Assembly (NCBI RefSeq): GCF_002234595.1
Contig: NZ_NMUL01000001.1
Location: 179,379-243,378 of the forward strand
Direction of reading: 5' to 3'
Source: Amycolatopsis vastitatis
Lineage (GTDB): Bacteria; Actinomycetota; Actinomycetes; Mycobacteriales; Pseudonocardiaceae
Length of the DNA: 64,000 bases
Each line of letters starts with the position of its first letter. The first letter of the stretch is position 1. The translations under genes were made by a program, and so were the position numbers. Positions 29,218 through 38,695 of the stretch are shown piece after piece. The notes under the pieces are model-generated. The model worked only from the letters and a program-made list of their open reading frames with translations. It searched no databases and was not told the origin of the DNA.

Positions 29218-29221
<4 letters not shown>
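27878..29221 (-). CDS. Secreted GH18 chitinase with CBM2 (hevamine/ChiD-like branch)
   Basis: The 447-residue product has a signal peptide (to about residue 30), a CBM2 chitin/cellulose-binding domain (31-132), a Thr-Pro linker (137-158) and a GH18 domain. The catalytic strand reads AIDIDIEN with D266, D268 and general acid E270; the outermost Asp of the DxxDxDxE motif is replaced by Lys, as in other members of this branch. GTG 29221 overlaps the TGA of the upstream chitinase (GTGA 29218-29221), so translation is coupled. Its CBM2 is about 91 percent identical to that of the partner. Confidence 0.9.
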
Positions 29222-30837
<1,616 letters not shown>

Positions 30838-30909
30838 CGCTCTCCTTTGAGCCAGGTACCGGACGGCGGAAACCAACACCACCGGCGGGGACCATGGCGG
30901 TGTTTTGCG

Positions 30910-30925
30910 CCGTTTGCGCAAACGG
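30910..30925. promoter_or_regulatory. Perfect 16-bp palindrome, LacI/GalR-like operator
   Basis: CCGTTTGCGCAAACGG is a perfect palindrome with the central CG step typical of LacI-family operators. It lies 73 bases upstream of the chitinase start and next to the DasR-like boxes. Confidence 0.6.
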
Positions 30926-30929
30926 TACG

Positions 30930-31019
30930 TGGTCCAGACCATTTGCGGAAGCGTCACCACGAAGAGTGATCAATGGTCAAGACCACCGCCCGGCTCAGGG
31001 GTCGCAGTGGTCCAGTCCA
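30930..31019. promoter_or_regulatory. Three DasR-like boxes upstream of the chitinase operon
   Basis: TGGTCCAGACCA (30930-30941), TGGTCAAGACCA (30974-30985) and the weaker TGGTCCAGTCCA (31008-31019) follow the DasR/chitinase-repeat consensus TGGTCTAGACCA, in which the GntR-type regulator DasR senses amino-sugar phosphates. On the minus strand the second box contains TTGACC, a possible -35. Confidence 0.75.
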
Positions 31020-31020
31020 G

Positions 31021-31323
31021 TTACACTCTGGCACCGGCCGGGTTCGCGGAAGACCGGGGACGGACGTAGGCGTAGAACACCGTGCCCACCAGGAGCGCGA
31101 CACCGCCCCACATCGCCACGGTGCCGACGGTGTGCCAGGTTTGGGCCTTGGCGCACAGGGTCGAATGCGTGAGCTCGGTGCCGATCTGGCCGATCACGGT
31201 GTTGCAGACGCGCAGGCCGGTGTTCGTCACCACCCGCGCCACCAGGCCGGCCAGGGCCAGGAGGACGGCGAGGACGCCGGAAAGGATGCGCAGGGCGAGA
31301 GATCCGCGGTAGGTCGTGGACAT
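31021..31323 (-). CDS. Small two-helix membrane protein of unknown function
   Basis: The 100-residue protein has two membrane helices (about 13-32 and 68-88) flanking a short outer segment with two Cys residues (RVCNTVIG and STLCAKAQ) that could form a disulfide. ATG 31323 has an AGAAAGG site. It is the last gene of the minus-strand cluster with the cyclase-like protein 26 bases upstream. I do not recognise the family. Confidence 0.6.
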   Translation of the reverse strand: MSTTYRGSLALRILSGVLAVLLALAGLVARVVTNTGLRVCNTVIGQIGTELTHSTLCAKAQTWHTVGTVAMWGGVALLVGTVFYAYVRPRSSANPAGARV

Positions 31324-31349
31324 GTCGTGGCCTTTCTGCCGGAAGGGGT

Positions 31350-32060
31350 TCAGTGCCGACGGCGGCGGGCGCCGGTGACCGAGCGCCCCGCCAGCAGCGA
31401 GTTCGTGACGTGCTGGTCGCCGCCCGCCGAAAGCGCCACGCCTCCGGCCGGCCGCGCCGGGCGCCGGGGTGCCCGCGCCCGCTCGGCGATCCGCTCGGCG
31501 GCGGCGTCGGCGCCAGGAATGGTGAGCCACGCCGTCACCCGGGTTTCCTTCTCCGCGACGGGCACCGGGAAGTAGCCGCGGGCCGGCCCGGGCCCGTAGC
31601 CGTGCCGGGCGGTCCCGCGGTAGAGCTCGTCGGAGATCAGGACGGCGGCCGGGGCCCCGGACGTGGTGAGCGCTTCCCGCAGCGGCGTCGCCTCGACGAG
31701 CCGGAAGACGTGGTTGACGTCGCTGCCGACGAACCCGAGACCGTCGTGGTGGAGGTCGCCGGCGTGCAGGGCGATCCGCACGGGCCGCGGCCAGGGACGG
31801 CGGGCGTCGGTGAGCCGGTCGAGCACGGGCCCGAGCAGGACGGGTTTCGGCACCTTCGCCGGCACGACGACGAGCACGCCGTCACCCCGGTCCTCGTGCG
31901 CGCACCCGTCCCACGGCACGCCGCCTTCGTCGAAGGAAACGGCCAGCCTCGAGTAGAGCGCGGACCGGGCCGCCAGCTGCTCGGGATTGGTCAGCGACCC
32001 GAACCCGCGCAGGTCAGCGACCAGCAGGGTCGCGGGCAGCGGGTAGTGGCCGGCCGTCAC
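31350..32060 (-). CDS. Class III nucleotidyl-cyclase-like protein with C-terminal signalling motif
   Basis: The 236-residue protein has a divergent class III cyclase fold. VADLRGFG gives metal ligand D16, RGDGVLVVVP gives D60, and SDVNHVFRL gives D114, the transition-state N116 and R120, so the catalytic set looks complete. After a basic linker the C-terminus carries AGGDQHVTNSLLAGRSV (about 212-228), which matches a motif in the membrane protein encoded upstream. GTG 32060 overlaps that gene's stop (GTGA). It may make a cyclic nucleotide or be a non-catalytic relative. Product unknown. Confidence 0.65.
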   Translation of the reverse strand: MTAGHYPLPATLLVADLRGFGSLTNPEQLAARSALYSRLAVSFDEGGVPWDGCAHEDRGDGVLVVVPAKVPKPVLLGPVLDRLTDARRPWPRPVRIALHAGDLHHDGLGFVGSDVNHVFRLVEATPLREALTTSGAPAAVLISDELYRGTARHGYGPGPARGYFPVPVAEKETRVTAWLTIPGADAAAERIAERARAPRRPARPAGGVALSAGGDQHVTNSLLAGRSVTGARRRRH

Positions 32061-32698
32061 TTCTTGCAGCCGATCGCGAAGCCGCCGAGCGCGCCGCAGC
32101 CGTGCTGGGTTTCGAGCGCGGACATCGCCATGCCGCCGTTGTTCAGCATCAGCGCGTAGGCGGCGGGGTTCAGTTCCCACCGCTTGCCGTCCCACCGCAT
32201 CGGCACCACGCCGAGCTGCGAGCCGCCGACCGAGATCGGGATGGACGCGGTGTCGGCGTTGCCGGTCGCGGTGCCGAGCCGGACGTCCGTCAGCTTGGCG
32301 CGCAGCGGGTTCCCCGAGGCGAACGACAGGCCCATCATGGTGTGGCAGGTCTTCGAGTCGTTCGACGACGCGAGCAGGCACCAGCTCGCCGAATCGCGGT
32401 CGATCTCCGCCTGCCGGAGCTGCTCGGCGGTGTGCTGCGCGCCCGCGAGCCCCTTCTCGTACATGGCTCCGTCGGGTCCGGTGAGCGCGTTGTAGGTGGC
32501 GATGCCCCCGCCGAGCAGCAGGAGCACGGCCAGTCCGCCCAAGCCGATCCGCATCCGCCGGGAATTGTCGTTGTGCGTGGTGTTGATGTCGCGGCCCGCG
32601 AGCTGGGAGTTCGAAACGGTCTGGTTGCCCCCGGCGTCGAGGCGTACGCCTGCCGGGGGCTCGTCGTCCTCCACCTGCTCCGTTCGGTACTGGTCCAC
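32057..32698 (-). CDS. Membrane protein with N-terminal signalling motif and outer sensor-like domain
   Basis: The 213-residue protein has a cytosolic N-terminus with AGGNQTVSNSQLAGRDI (about 22-38), one membrane helix (about 51-70) and an outer domain of about 140 residues with four Cys residues (SWCLL, KTCHTM, HGCGAL, IGCKK). The N-terminal motif matches the C-terminus of the cyclase-like protein encoded by the coupled next gene. GTG 32698 is preceded by AAGGAG. I do not recognise the outer domain; the layout suggests a sensor that recruits the cyclase. Confidence 0.6.
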   Translation of the reverse strand: MDQYRTEQVEDDEPPAGVRLDAGGNQTVSNSQLAGRDINTTHNDNSRRMRIGLGGLAVLLLLGGGIATYNALTGPDGAMYEKGLAGAQHTAEQLRQAEIDRDSASWCLLASSNDSKTCHTMMGLSFASGNPLRAKLTDVRLGTATGNADTASIPISVGGSQLGVVPMRWDGKRWELNPAAYALMLNNGGMAMSALETQHGCGALGGFAIGCKK

Positions 32699-32799
32699 TG
32701 GGTCTCCTTCGCTGCGTCCGTTCGGGCGGCGAGGAGTCGACCACGCGGAGGTGGGACGGCCGAAGGGCTTGTGCCTCCGGTGTCCCACAAGACACCGGT

Positions 32800-33513
32800 T
32801 TAGTGATCCAGCTGAGCGAGCTCGCGGAGCTTGGGGACGTCGTGGAGCTGGACGACACCCCGGCGGGTGCTGATCAGCTCTTTGCGGCGGAGGTCCGCCA
32901 GCACCCGGCCGACGGTCTTGCGTGACGTGCCGATGATCGAGCCGAAGTCCTCTTGGGACACGATGTGGACGGTCGCGGCACCGGTGGCGTTCTCGCGCGC
33001 CGCGCCGACGAGCGCCCTGGCGACCTTGACCACCGGCGCGGTGTCGCTCTCGATCCGGTAGCGGTCGGACTCGACCATCCGCTCGGCGACCACGCCGAGC
33101 ACGAGGGTGAGGAACGCGGGGAACCGGCTCATGAGCTGGTCGAGCTGCTGCGGATGGAGGACCAGCGCGCTCACCGGCGTCACGGCGGTCACGGTGGCGG
33201 ACCGCCGCTGCAGGCCGAAGGCGGCGAGCTCGCCGATCAGGTCGCCGTCCCGGCGGTGCGCGATGACCCGCTGCGAAGCGACGTCGTGCCCGCAGACCCG
33301 GACGACGCCGCGGGTGATGACGCCGATCCAGTTCGTCGTGTGGCCGGCCCGCATCAAATCGGCCCCGGCGGCGAACTTCTGGTCACTGCCCACGCGTTCC
33401 AGGGCACGCCGGAGTGGCGGTGGGAGCCGGTGCAGGAAGGGCAGGTGCACGTCCGCATTCGCCGTTTCACCCGGCCCACGGGAAAAATCGCGACCGGTAT
33501 CGAAACCAGGCAT
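32800..33513 (-). CDS. Crp/Fnr-family transcriptional regulator
   Basis: The 237-residue protein has an N-terminal cyclic-nucleotide-binding-like beta roll (about 50-150, with DGDLIGELAAFG where the PBC Arg would follow; here the sequence is LQRRSATV) and a C-terminal Crp helix-turn-helix (SQEDFGSIIGTSRKTVGRVL). ATG 33513 has GGAGGAGG upstream. It lies 101 bases before the membrane-protein/cyclase-like pair on the same strand and could be the receptor of a nucleotide made by that pair. Confidence 0.87.
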   Translation of the reverse strand: MPGFDTGRDFSRGPGETANADVHLPFLHRLPPPLRRALERVGSDQKFAAGADLMRAGHTTNWIGVITRGVVRVCGHDVASQRVIAHRRDGDLIGELAAFGLQRRSATVTAVTPVSALVLHPQQLDQLMSRFPAFLTLVLGVVAERMVESDRYRIESDTAPVVKVARALVGAARENATGAATVHIVSQEDFGSIIGTSRKTVGRVLADLRRKELISTRRGVVQLHDVPKLRELAQLDH

Positions 33514-33720
33514 GGTATTCGAGCCTCCTCCGGCGTAGTGCCACGTCAAGAGACCAAGTCGTGCCGGAGAGCGACGATGTTGCAGCCGAGAAGGTCCCAA
33601 TTCCGCCACGCAGGAATTCGACGGGGAAATGGGAGAACCGGTAATCGATCACCGTTGCGGTTTGCTGCGGGTCGCCACCGTGAGGAGGCACACCGGGAGC
33701 CACTGGCCCGGCGAACAGAG

Positions 33721-33754
33721 AAGAGGCCCCTCCGGCGAACCGGAGGGGCCTCTT
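33721..33754. terminator. Hairpin terminator behind tRNA-Arg
   Basis: Perfect 15-bp arms (33721-33735, 33740-33754) close a CGAA tetraloop 18 bases after the 3' end of the minus-strand tRNA-Arg gene. Confidence 0.8.
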
Positions 33755-33771
33755 GCCGTCTCAACCAGACG

Positions 33772-33845
33772 TGCGCCCGAAGGGATTCGAACCCCTGACC
33801 TTCTGATCCGTAGTCAGATGCTCTATCCAGCTGAGCTACGGGCGC
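33772..33845 (-). tRNA. tRNA-Arg (ACG)
   Basis: On the minus strand the 74-base sequence folds as a cloverleaf: acceptor GCGCCCG/CGGGCGC with discriminator A, D arm with AGCTGGATA, anticodon stem TCTGA/TCAGA with loop CTACGGA (anticodon ACG, read as inosine) and T loop TTCGAAT. CCA is not encoded. Confidence 0.96.
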
Positions 33846-33891
33846 GTGTTCAGTTGTTCTCTAACCTAGCACCCGGCGAACCGGGCACCAG

Positions 33892-33981
33892 CGGAGGCTC
33901 CGGGATTTGAACCCGGGAGGGGGGGTTACCCCCAACCGCATTAGCAGTGCGGCGCCATAGACCAGACTAGGCGAAGCCTCC
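33892..33981 (-). tRNA. tRNA-Ser (GCT)
   Basis: The 90-base minus-strand cloverleaf has acceptor GGAGGCT/AGCCTCC with discriminator G, anticodon stem CCGCA/TGCGG with loop CTGCTAA (anticodon GCT), a long variable arm typical of serine tRNAs and T loop TTCAAAT. It lies 46 bases upstream of tRNA-Arg, and the two may be one transcript. Confidence 0.96.
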
Positions 33982-34046
33982 TGGGCCCAACGACCACTGC
34001 TCAGATAGGTTACACACCCCCCGATCACCCCGGAACGGCACCCCCC

Positions 34047-35762
34047 TCACGCGCGCCGCAGGAGTCTGAGCAGGCGGGGGGAGCGGCCGCCGAGGCCTTC
34101 GGCCTCGAACGTCGCGATGCCGACTCGGGGGAGTTCGCGGACCGCCGGGTACACCAGGTAGCGGGGTACCCAGCGTGGCTGGAACTTCGCGTTGAAGCGG
34201 TAGAGCGTCTCGATCTGGATCCAGCGCGAGAAGAAGTGCAGCACCTTCGCCGACATGCGGGCGACCGGGCCGGCGCCGATGCGCTGTCCTTGCTCCATCA
34301 ACGCCCTGAACGCCGCGAAGTTCAGTGACACCTGCGAGACGCCGTGGCGGGGAGCCGCCAGCAGCAGCTCCGAGATCATCAGCTCGTTGACGCCGTTGTC
34401 GGCCGCGCGGTCGCGGCGCATCACGTCCAGGGAGAGGCCCGTCGCGCCCCACGGGACGAATTGGAGGACCCCGCGGACCCGGCCGCCTTGTTCGGCCGTC
34501 ACCAGCACCGATCCCGGGTCGCCCATGCGGCCCAGTGCCATTGAGAAGCCGCGCTCGGTGTCCGTGCCGCGCCAGTTCGCGGCCAGGACCTCCAGCTCGG
34601 CCAGCTCGCCGGGGCGCAGGTCCTCGGCCCGGCGCACCAGCACCTTGTAGCCCGCGCGCTTGGTGCGGGCCGCCGCTTGACGGACGCCGCGCATGGCTCG
34701 GCCGTCCAGGGTGAACTCGTCGACGTCGACGACCGCTTCGTCGCCGATCTCCAGGACCTCCAGGCCGAACCGGGCCCAGACCGTCGCGCCCAGCTCGGAG
34801 ACGCCCATCGCCGCCGGGGTCCAGCCGTTGCGCCGGCAGACCTCCAGGTACTCCTCGATCGCGCCCGGCCACGCCTCGTGGTCGCCCAGCGGGTCCGCCG
34901 AGGACAGCGCGACGCCGGCGATCACGCGGTAGGTGACCGCGGCCTTGCCCGTCTTCGAAAACACCGCGAACTTGTCCCGGCGCAACGCGAAGTAGCCGAG
35001 CGAGTCCCGTTCGCCGTGCTCGTCCAGCAGCTTGCGCAGGCGGGCGACCTCGTCGTCGGACAGCCTCGGCGCCGGCTCGGCCGACCGCAGCAGGAAATAC
35101 GCCGCGACCAGGACCGCGGCGAGCCCGAAGAGCAGGCCGACGGCCGCGGTCATGTCCTCCAGCCACATCTGGCGGAACACCGCGGGCCCGCTGGCGCCGA
35201 CCAGCGCGAGCGCGGACTCGGCGAGCCGGTCCGGAAAGGGCATCGGCTCCAGCACCGCACGCGACGGCACCGACAGCAGGATGACGTTGATCACGAACCC
35301 GGCCAGCAGCAGCTGCAGGAACACCCGCGCCGCGCGCCAGCGCCCGACCACCGGGTCCGGCTTCGCGACGAAGTACCGCCGGTTCGCGATCAGGCCCACC
35401 AGCAGCACCACCGACACCACGCCGGCGCCGAAGACGTGCTTCAGCCCCAGGTGCGACATCGTGAGCAGCACCGTCGCACCGACCGCCAGCTGCCAGGCCC
35501 GGCGCTTGCGGCGCCGGAGCCCCGCGGCCAGCATCACCAGCAGCACGCCCATGGCCAGCGCCACGGTCGCCGCCGCGACCGTCGCCTCCTGCGGCAGCTC
35601 GAGCCATTCGGCCAGGTGACCGCGCAGGCTGCGCCGCCCGGCCGGCACCAGGATCGATCCCAGCGTCATCAGCCCGGCCAGGCGGGTCACCCAGGTGATC
35701 ACTCCCACGGTGGTGGCTCCCGCCACCTTCCAGGTGATCTGCGCGCGTGTCCCGGTCACCAC
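34047..35762 (-). CDS. MprF-like phosphatidylglycerol lysyltransferase-domain membrane protein
   Basis: The 571-residue protein has six or so membrane helices in the first 230 residues and then a C-terminal DUF2156/LPG-synthase domain (about 240-560) with GYFALRRDKFAVF, DPLGDHEAWPGAI and LNFAAFRALMEQG. MprF enzymes transfer lysine or alanine from aminoacyl-tRNA to phosphatidylglycerol and so reduce sensitivity to cationic peptides. The LysRS domain seen in mycobacterial LysX is absent. Start is one of two adjacent GTG codons; no strong ribosome site is seen. It follows aacS by 22 bases. Confidence 0.82.
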   Translation of the reverse strand: MVTGTRAQITWKVAGATTVGVITWVTRLAGLMTLGSILVPAGRRSLRGHLAEWLELPQEATVAAATVALAMGVLLVMLAAGLRRRKRRAWQLAVGATVLLTMSHLGLKHVFGAGVVSVVLLVGLIANRRYFVAKPDPVVGRWRAARVFLQLLLAGFVINVILLSVPSRAVLEPMPFPDRLAESALALVGASGPAVFRQMWLEDMTAAVGLLFGLAAVLVAAYFLLRSAEPAPRLSDDEVARLRKLLDEHGERDSLGYFALRRDKFAVFSKTGKAAVTYRVIAGVALSSADPLGDHEAWPGAIEEYLEVCRRNGWTPAAMGVSELGATVWARFGLEVLEIGDEAVVDVDEFTLDGRAMRGVRQAAARTKRAGYKVLVRRAEDLRPGELAELEVLAANWRGTDTERGFSMALGRMGDPGSVLVTAEQGGRVRGVLQFVPWGATGLSLDVMRRDRAADNGVNELMISELLLAAPRHGVSQVSLNFAAFRALMEQGQRIGAGPVARMSAKVLHFFSRWIQIETLYRFNAKFQPRWVPRYLVYPAVRELPRVGIATFEAEGLGGRSPRLLRLLRRA

Positions 35763-35784
35763 CTGTGCAACCCGCTGTGGATGA

Positions 35785-37779
35785 TCATGCTTCCCCCATC
35801 CACCCCCCGGCGAGCTCCACGAACGGCGCCAGCGCCGCCGGGTTGGCCAGCGCATCGCGGCTGACGGCCCGGTCAGGAGCCACACCGGCGAGGATCTTCT
35901 TCACCGGTACCTCACACTTCTTACCGTTCAAGGTACGAGGTATCTCGGAAACCACGACGAACCGATCGGGTACATGGCGTGGTGACAGTGCGCTACGGAG
36001 CTCCTTCCGCAGCGCCGGTTCGACGGTTTCGAGCTCGACGCCGTCCGCGAGCACCACGAAACAGATCAGCTGACCGTCCTCGTTCCCGGCGGCCGAGGTG
36101 TCCACGACCAGGGAATCCGCGATCTCGTCGTAGCCCTCGACGACCCGGTAGAACTCCGCCGTGCCCATCCGGACGCCGCCGCGGTTGAGCGTCGAGTCGC
36201 TGCGGCCGTAGATCACCGCCGAGCCGCGGTTCGTGATCCGGATCCAGTCACCGTGGCGCCACAGCCCCGGGTACATCTCGAAGTACGCCTCACGCAGGCG
36301 CGAGCCGTCCGGGTCGTTCCAGAAGAACACCGGCATCGACGGCATCGGCTTCGTGATCACCAGCTCGCCGACCTCCTCGACGACGGCGTGGCCCGCTTCG
36401 TCGAAGGCGTTGACCGCGGCACCGAGCGCCGGGCAGGACAGCTCGCCGAGCCAGACCGGCACGTCGGGCGCCGACGCGACGAACGCCGCGCACAGGTCGG
36501 TCCCGCCGGAGACCGAGCAGATCTGGACGTTCTTCCCGACCTCGTTCACGATCCACCGGAAGCCCTCGACGCTCAGCGGCGCGCCGGTCGAGCCGAGCGC
36601 CCGCAACGCCGTCAGGTCGTAGCGCTCGGCGGGCTTGATCCCGGCCTTGAGGCAGCTCTGGATGAACGGCGCCGACGTGCCGAAGTACGTGACGCGGTGC
36701 TGCTCGGCCAGGTGCCAGAGCGCGTTCAGGTCAGGGTGTCCGGGGCTGCCGTCGTAGAGCACGATCGTGGTGCCGACCAGCAGGCCGGAGATGAGGAAGT
36801 TCCACATCATCCAGCCGGTGGTGCTGAACCAGAAGAACCGGTCGCCGGGCCCGAGGTCGGTCTGCAGGGCCAGTGCCTTGAGGTGCTCCAGCGTGATGCC
36901 GCCGTGGCCGTGCACGATGCCCTTCGGCAGGCCGGTCGTGCCCGACGAGTAGAGCACCCACAGCGGGTGCGCGAACTCGACCGGTTCGAACAGCAGCGGC
37001 GCGCCCTCGTGCTTCGCGAGCAGCTCGTCCCAATCGAGGGCGCCGTCCATCCGGCCTTCGCCGACGTACTCGACGAGCACGGTCGCGGCCAGCGACGGCA
37101 GCTTCGCCTGCAGGTCGGCGACCGTCGTCCGGATGTCGAACTGGCGGCCGTTGTACGCGTAGGCGTTGACCGCGAAGAGCACCTTCGGCTCGATCTGGAC
37201 GAACCGGTCCGCGACCGCGCGGACGCCGAAGTCCGGCGAGCACGACGACCAGATCGCCCCGATGCTCGCCGCGGCGAGGAACGCGACCAGCGTCTGCGGG
37301 CAGTTCGGCGCCAGCGCGACGACCCGGTCCCCCTTGCCGACGCCCAGCTCGAGGAACCCCGCCCGGGCCGCGGCGACCTGCGCGCGAAGCTCGCCGTACG
37401 TCAGGTGGTTCGCGAAGCCGTCTTCGCGGTGGAAGATCACCGCCGTCTCGTCGTCGCCCTTCGCGGCGCCCGCGACGCCGGGGGTGAGCGCGTGCTCGGC
37501 GTAGTTGAGCGTGCCGCCGTCGAACCAGACGGCGTCCGGCATCGCACCCGACAGCACCTCACCGGGCTGGTCGTGCCAGCGGACGCCGAGGAAGTCCGCG
37601 ACCGCCGCCCAGAAGTCCGGGCCGCGCTCGACCGAGAACTCCCACAGCGTGCGGTAGTCGTCCACCTCGACGCCGCGCTCGGCGCGCAGCCACCGGCGGA
37701 AGGCTTCGATCTTGGTGTCGGCAACGTGGCCCGGCTCGGGGCGCCAGAGCACTTCGGGGGCGTCGGCGGTGTGCGTCAC
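35785..37779 (-). CDS. aacS: Acetoacetate-CoA ligase
   Basis: The 664-residue enzyme is an acyl-adenylate-forming ligase with the P-loop YSSGTTGLPKGIVHGHGG, the DxxxxTGW-like SGGTDLCAAF region and the C-terminal Lys in TLNGKKCEVPVKK. Length and the N-terminal FWAAVADFLGV-type segment fit acetoacetyl-CoA synthetases, which activate acetoacetate for lipid, polyhydroxyalkanoate or leucine metabolism. GTG 37779 was used as start. It leads an apparent unit with the MprF-like gene. Confidence 0.9.
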   Translation of the reverse strand: MTHTADAPEVLWRPEPGHVADTKIEAFRRWLRAERGVEVDDYRTLWEFSVERGPDFWAAVADFLGVRWHDQPGEVLSGAMPDAVWFDGGTLNYAEHALTPGVAGAAKGDDETAVIFHREDGFANHLTYGELRAQVAAARAGFLELGVGKGDRVVALAPNCPQTLVAFLAAASIGAIWSSCSPDFGVRAVADRFVQIEPKVLFAVNAYAYNGRQFDIRTTVADLQAKLPSLAATVLVEYVGEGRMDGALDWDELLAKHEGAPLLFEPVEFAHPLWVLYSSGTTGLPKGIVHGHGGITLEHLKALALQTDLGPGDRFFWFSTTGWMMWNFLISGLLVGTTIVLYDGSPGHPDLNALWHLAEQHRVTYFGTSAPFIQSCLKAGIKPAERYDLTALRALGSTGAPLSVEGFRWIVNEVGKNVQICSVSGGTDLCAAFVASAPDVPVWLGELSCPALGAAVNAFDEAGHAVVEEVGELVITKPMPSMPVFFWNDPDGSRLREAYFEMYPGLWRHGDWIRITNRGSAVIYGRSDSTLNRGGVRMGTAEFYRVVEGYDEIADSLVVDTSAAGNEDGQLICFVVLADGVELETVEPALRKELRSALSPRHVPDRFVVVSEIPRTLNGKKCEVPVKKILAGVAPDRAVSRDALANPAALAPFVELAGGWMGEA

Positions 37780-37801
37780 GCCCCGAGCCTAATCCTTGCG
37801 A

Positions 37802-37912
37802 TCAGGAAGTCACCGTAGTCGGAACCGACATGGAACCGCAGTTCGCAGTGGTGGCCGCCCACACCTGCACAGTGGCGCGCAGCGCCTCGATTGAGGGTGG
37901 TGGCGGGGGCAT
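37802..37912 (-). CDS. Possible 36-residue small protein (weak)
   Basis: Between the dienelactone-hydrolase-like gene and aacS, on the same strand, an ATG at 37912 opens 36 codons to a TGA at 37802-37804. The C-terminal part is rich in Thr, Ser and Val with one Cys (TTANCGSMSVPTTVTS). Third-position GC is clearly lower than in neighbouring genes and no good ribosome site is seen, so it may be chance. It is listed because its placement in the gene row is suggestive. Confidence 0.22.
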   Translation of the reverse strand: MPPPPPSIEALRATVQVWAATTANCGSMSVPTTVTS

Positions 37913-37919
37913 GGATGGA

Positions 37920-38549
37920 CTACCGCAGGTGGGCGTCGAACCAGTTGAGCGTGCGCTGCCAGGCCTCCGCGGCCGCGCCGGGGTCGGCGTCGAAGCGGTG
38001 GTTCGCGCCCGGGTAGTGGACGACGTTCGTGGCGACCTTCGCCGACGCGGCGGCGTCACGCAGGCGCTCGACGTCGGCGCCGCCCGCCTCGTCGCCGGCG
38101 TCGCCGTACATGCCGAGCCACGGGCTGGTGAGCCGCCCGGCGATCTCGACCAGCGCGGGCAGTTCGGCGGCCTGCTGCCCGCCGACGCTCACCGCCGCAC
38201 CGAGCTTGCGGTGCGACGCGACGACGAGGGCCGCGGTGCCGCCCAGGTCGAAGCCCATCACGCCGAGCAGGTCGGCCTGGACGCCGCGCTCGACGAGCCA
38301 GGCGAGGGTGCGGTCGGTGGCGTCGAGGAGGTCCTGCTGCGTGAGCTCCTCGTTCTCGAGGTGCGGGGTGACGGTGAGCCAGCCTTCCGTGGCGAGGCTG
38401 GCGAGCAGCAGCTTCACGCCGTCGGTGACGCCGTCCGCCTCGTGCAGCACGACCAGTCCACCGCGTAGCGCGCCCTCGGGTTCCGAGAAGGTCAGGCGCA
38501 GGGTGCGGCCGTCGGTGCGCTGGTAGTCCACGGTGCTGGTCGACGTCAT
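37920..38549 (-). CDS. Dienelactone-hydrolase-family protein with Asp at the nucleophile position
   Basis: The 209-residue protein has the fold and order of dienelactone hydrolases: HEADGVTDG near the start, the nucleophile elbow GFDLGG and a late His in GANHRFDAD, with an acid in MYGDAGDEA. The elbow normally reads GxCxGG; here D101 replaces the Cys. Either this branch uses Asp, as in dehalogenases, or it has lost esterase activity. ATG 38549 was chosen over a TTG four codons earlier. Confidence 0.78.
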   Translation of the reverse strand: MTSTSTVDYQRTDGRTLRLTFSEPEGALRGGLVVLHEADGVTDGVKLLLASLATEGWLTVTPHLENEELTQQDLLDATDRTLAWLVERGVQADLLGVMGFDLGGTAALVVASHRKLGAAVSVGGQQAAELPALVEIAGRLTSPWLGMYGDAGDEAGGADVERLRDAAASAKVATNVVHYPGANHRFDADPGAAAEAWQRTLNWFDAHLR

Positions 38550-38695
38550 TGCGTCACCCAATCACTTCGAAGTGAACGGTAGGAACTCAGTGTCGCAGGT
38601 CACTGCGCCGGTTACCGCCCGAAGGCAGTCGCGGGAGGGCGCCGGGAAAAGATACGGTGACCGGGTCGTCCCGCCGATTTCCAGGAGCGCCGAAG

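Noticed and set aside
33772..33981. tRNA pair considered as an attachment site of an integrated element
   Set aside because: No integrase, excisionase or repeated tRNA 3' fragment was found in the window.
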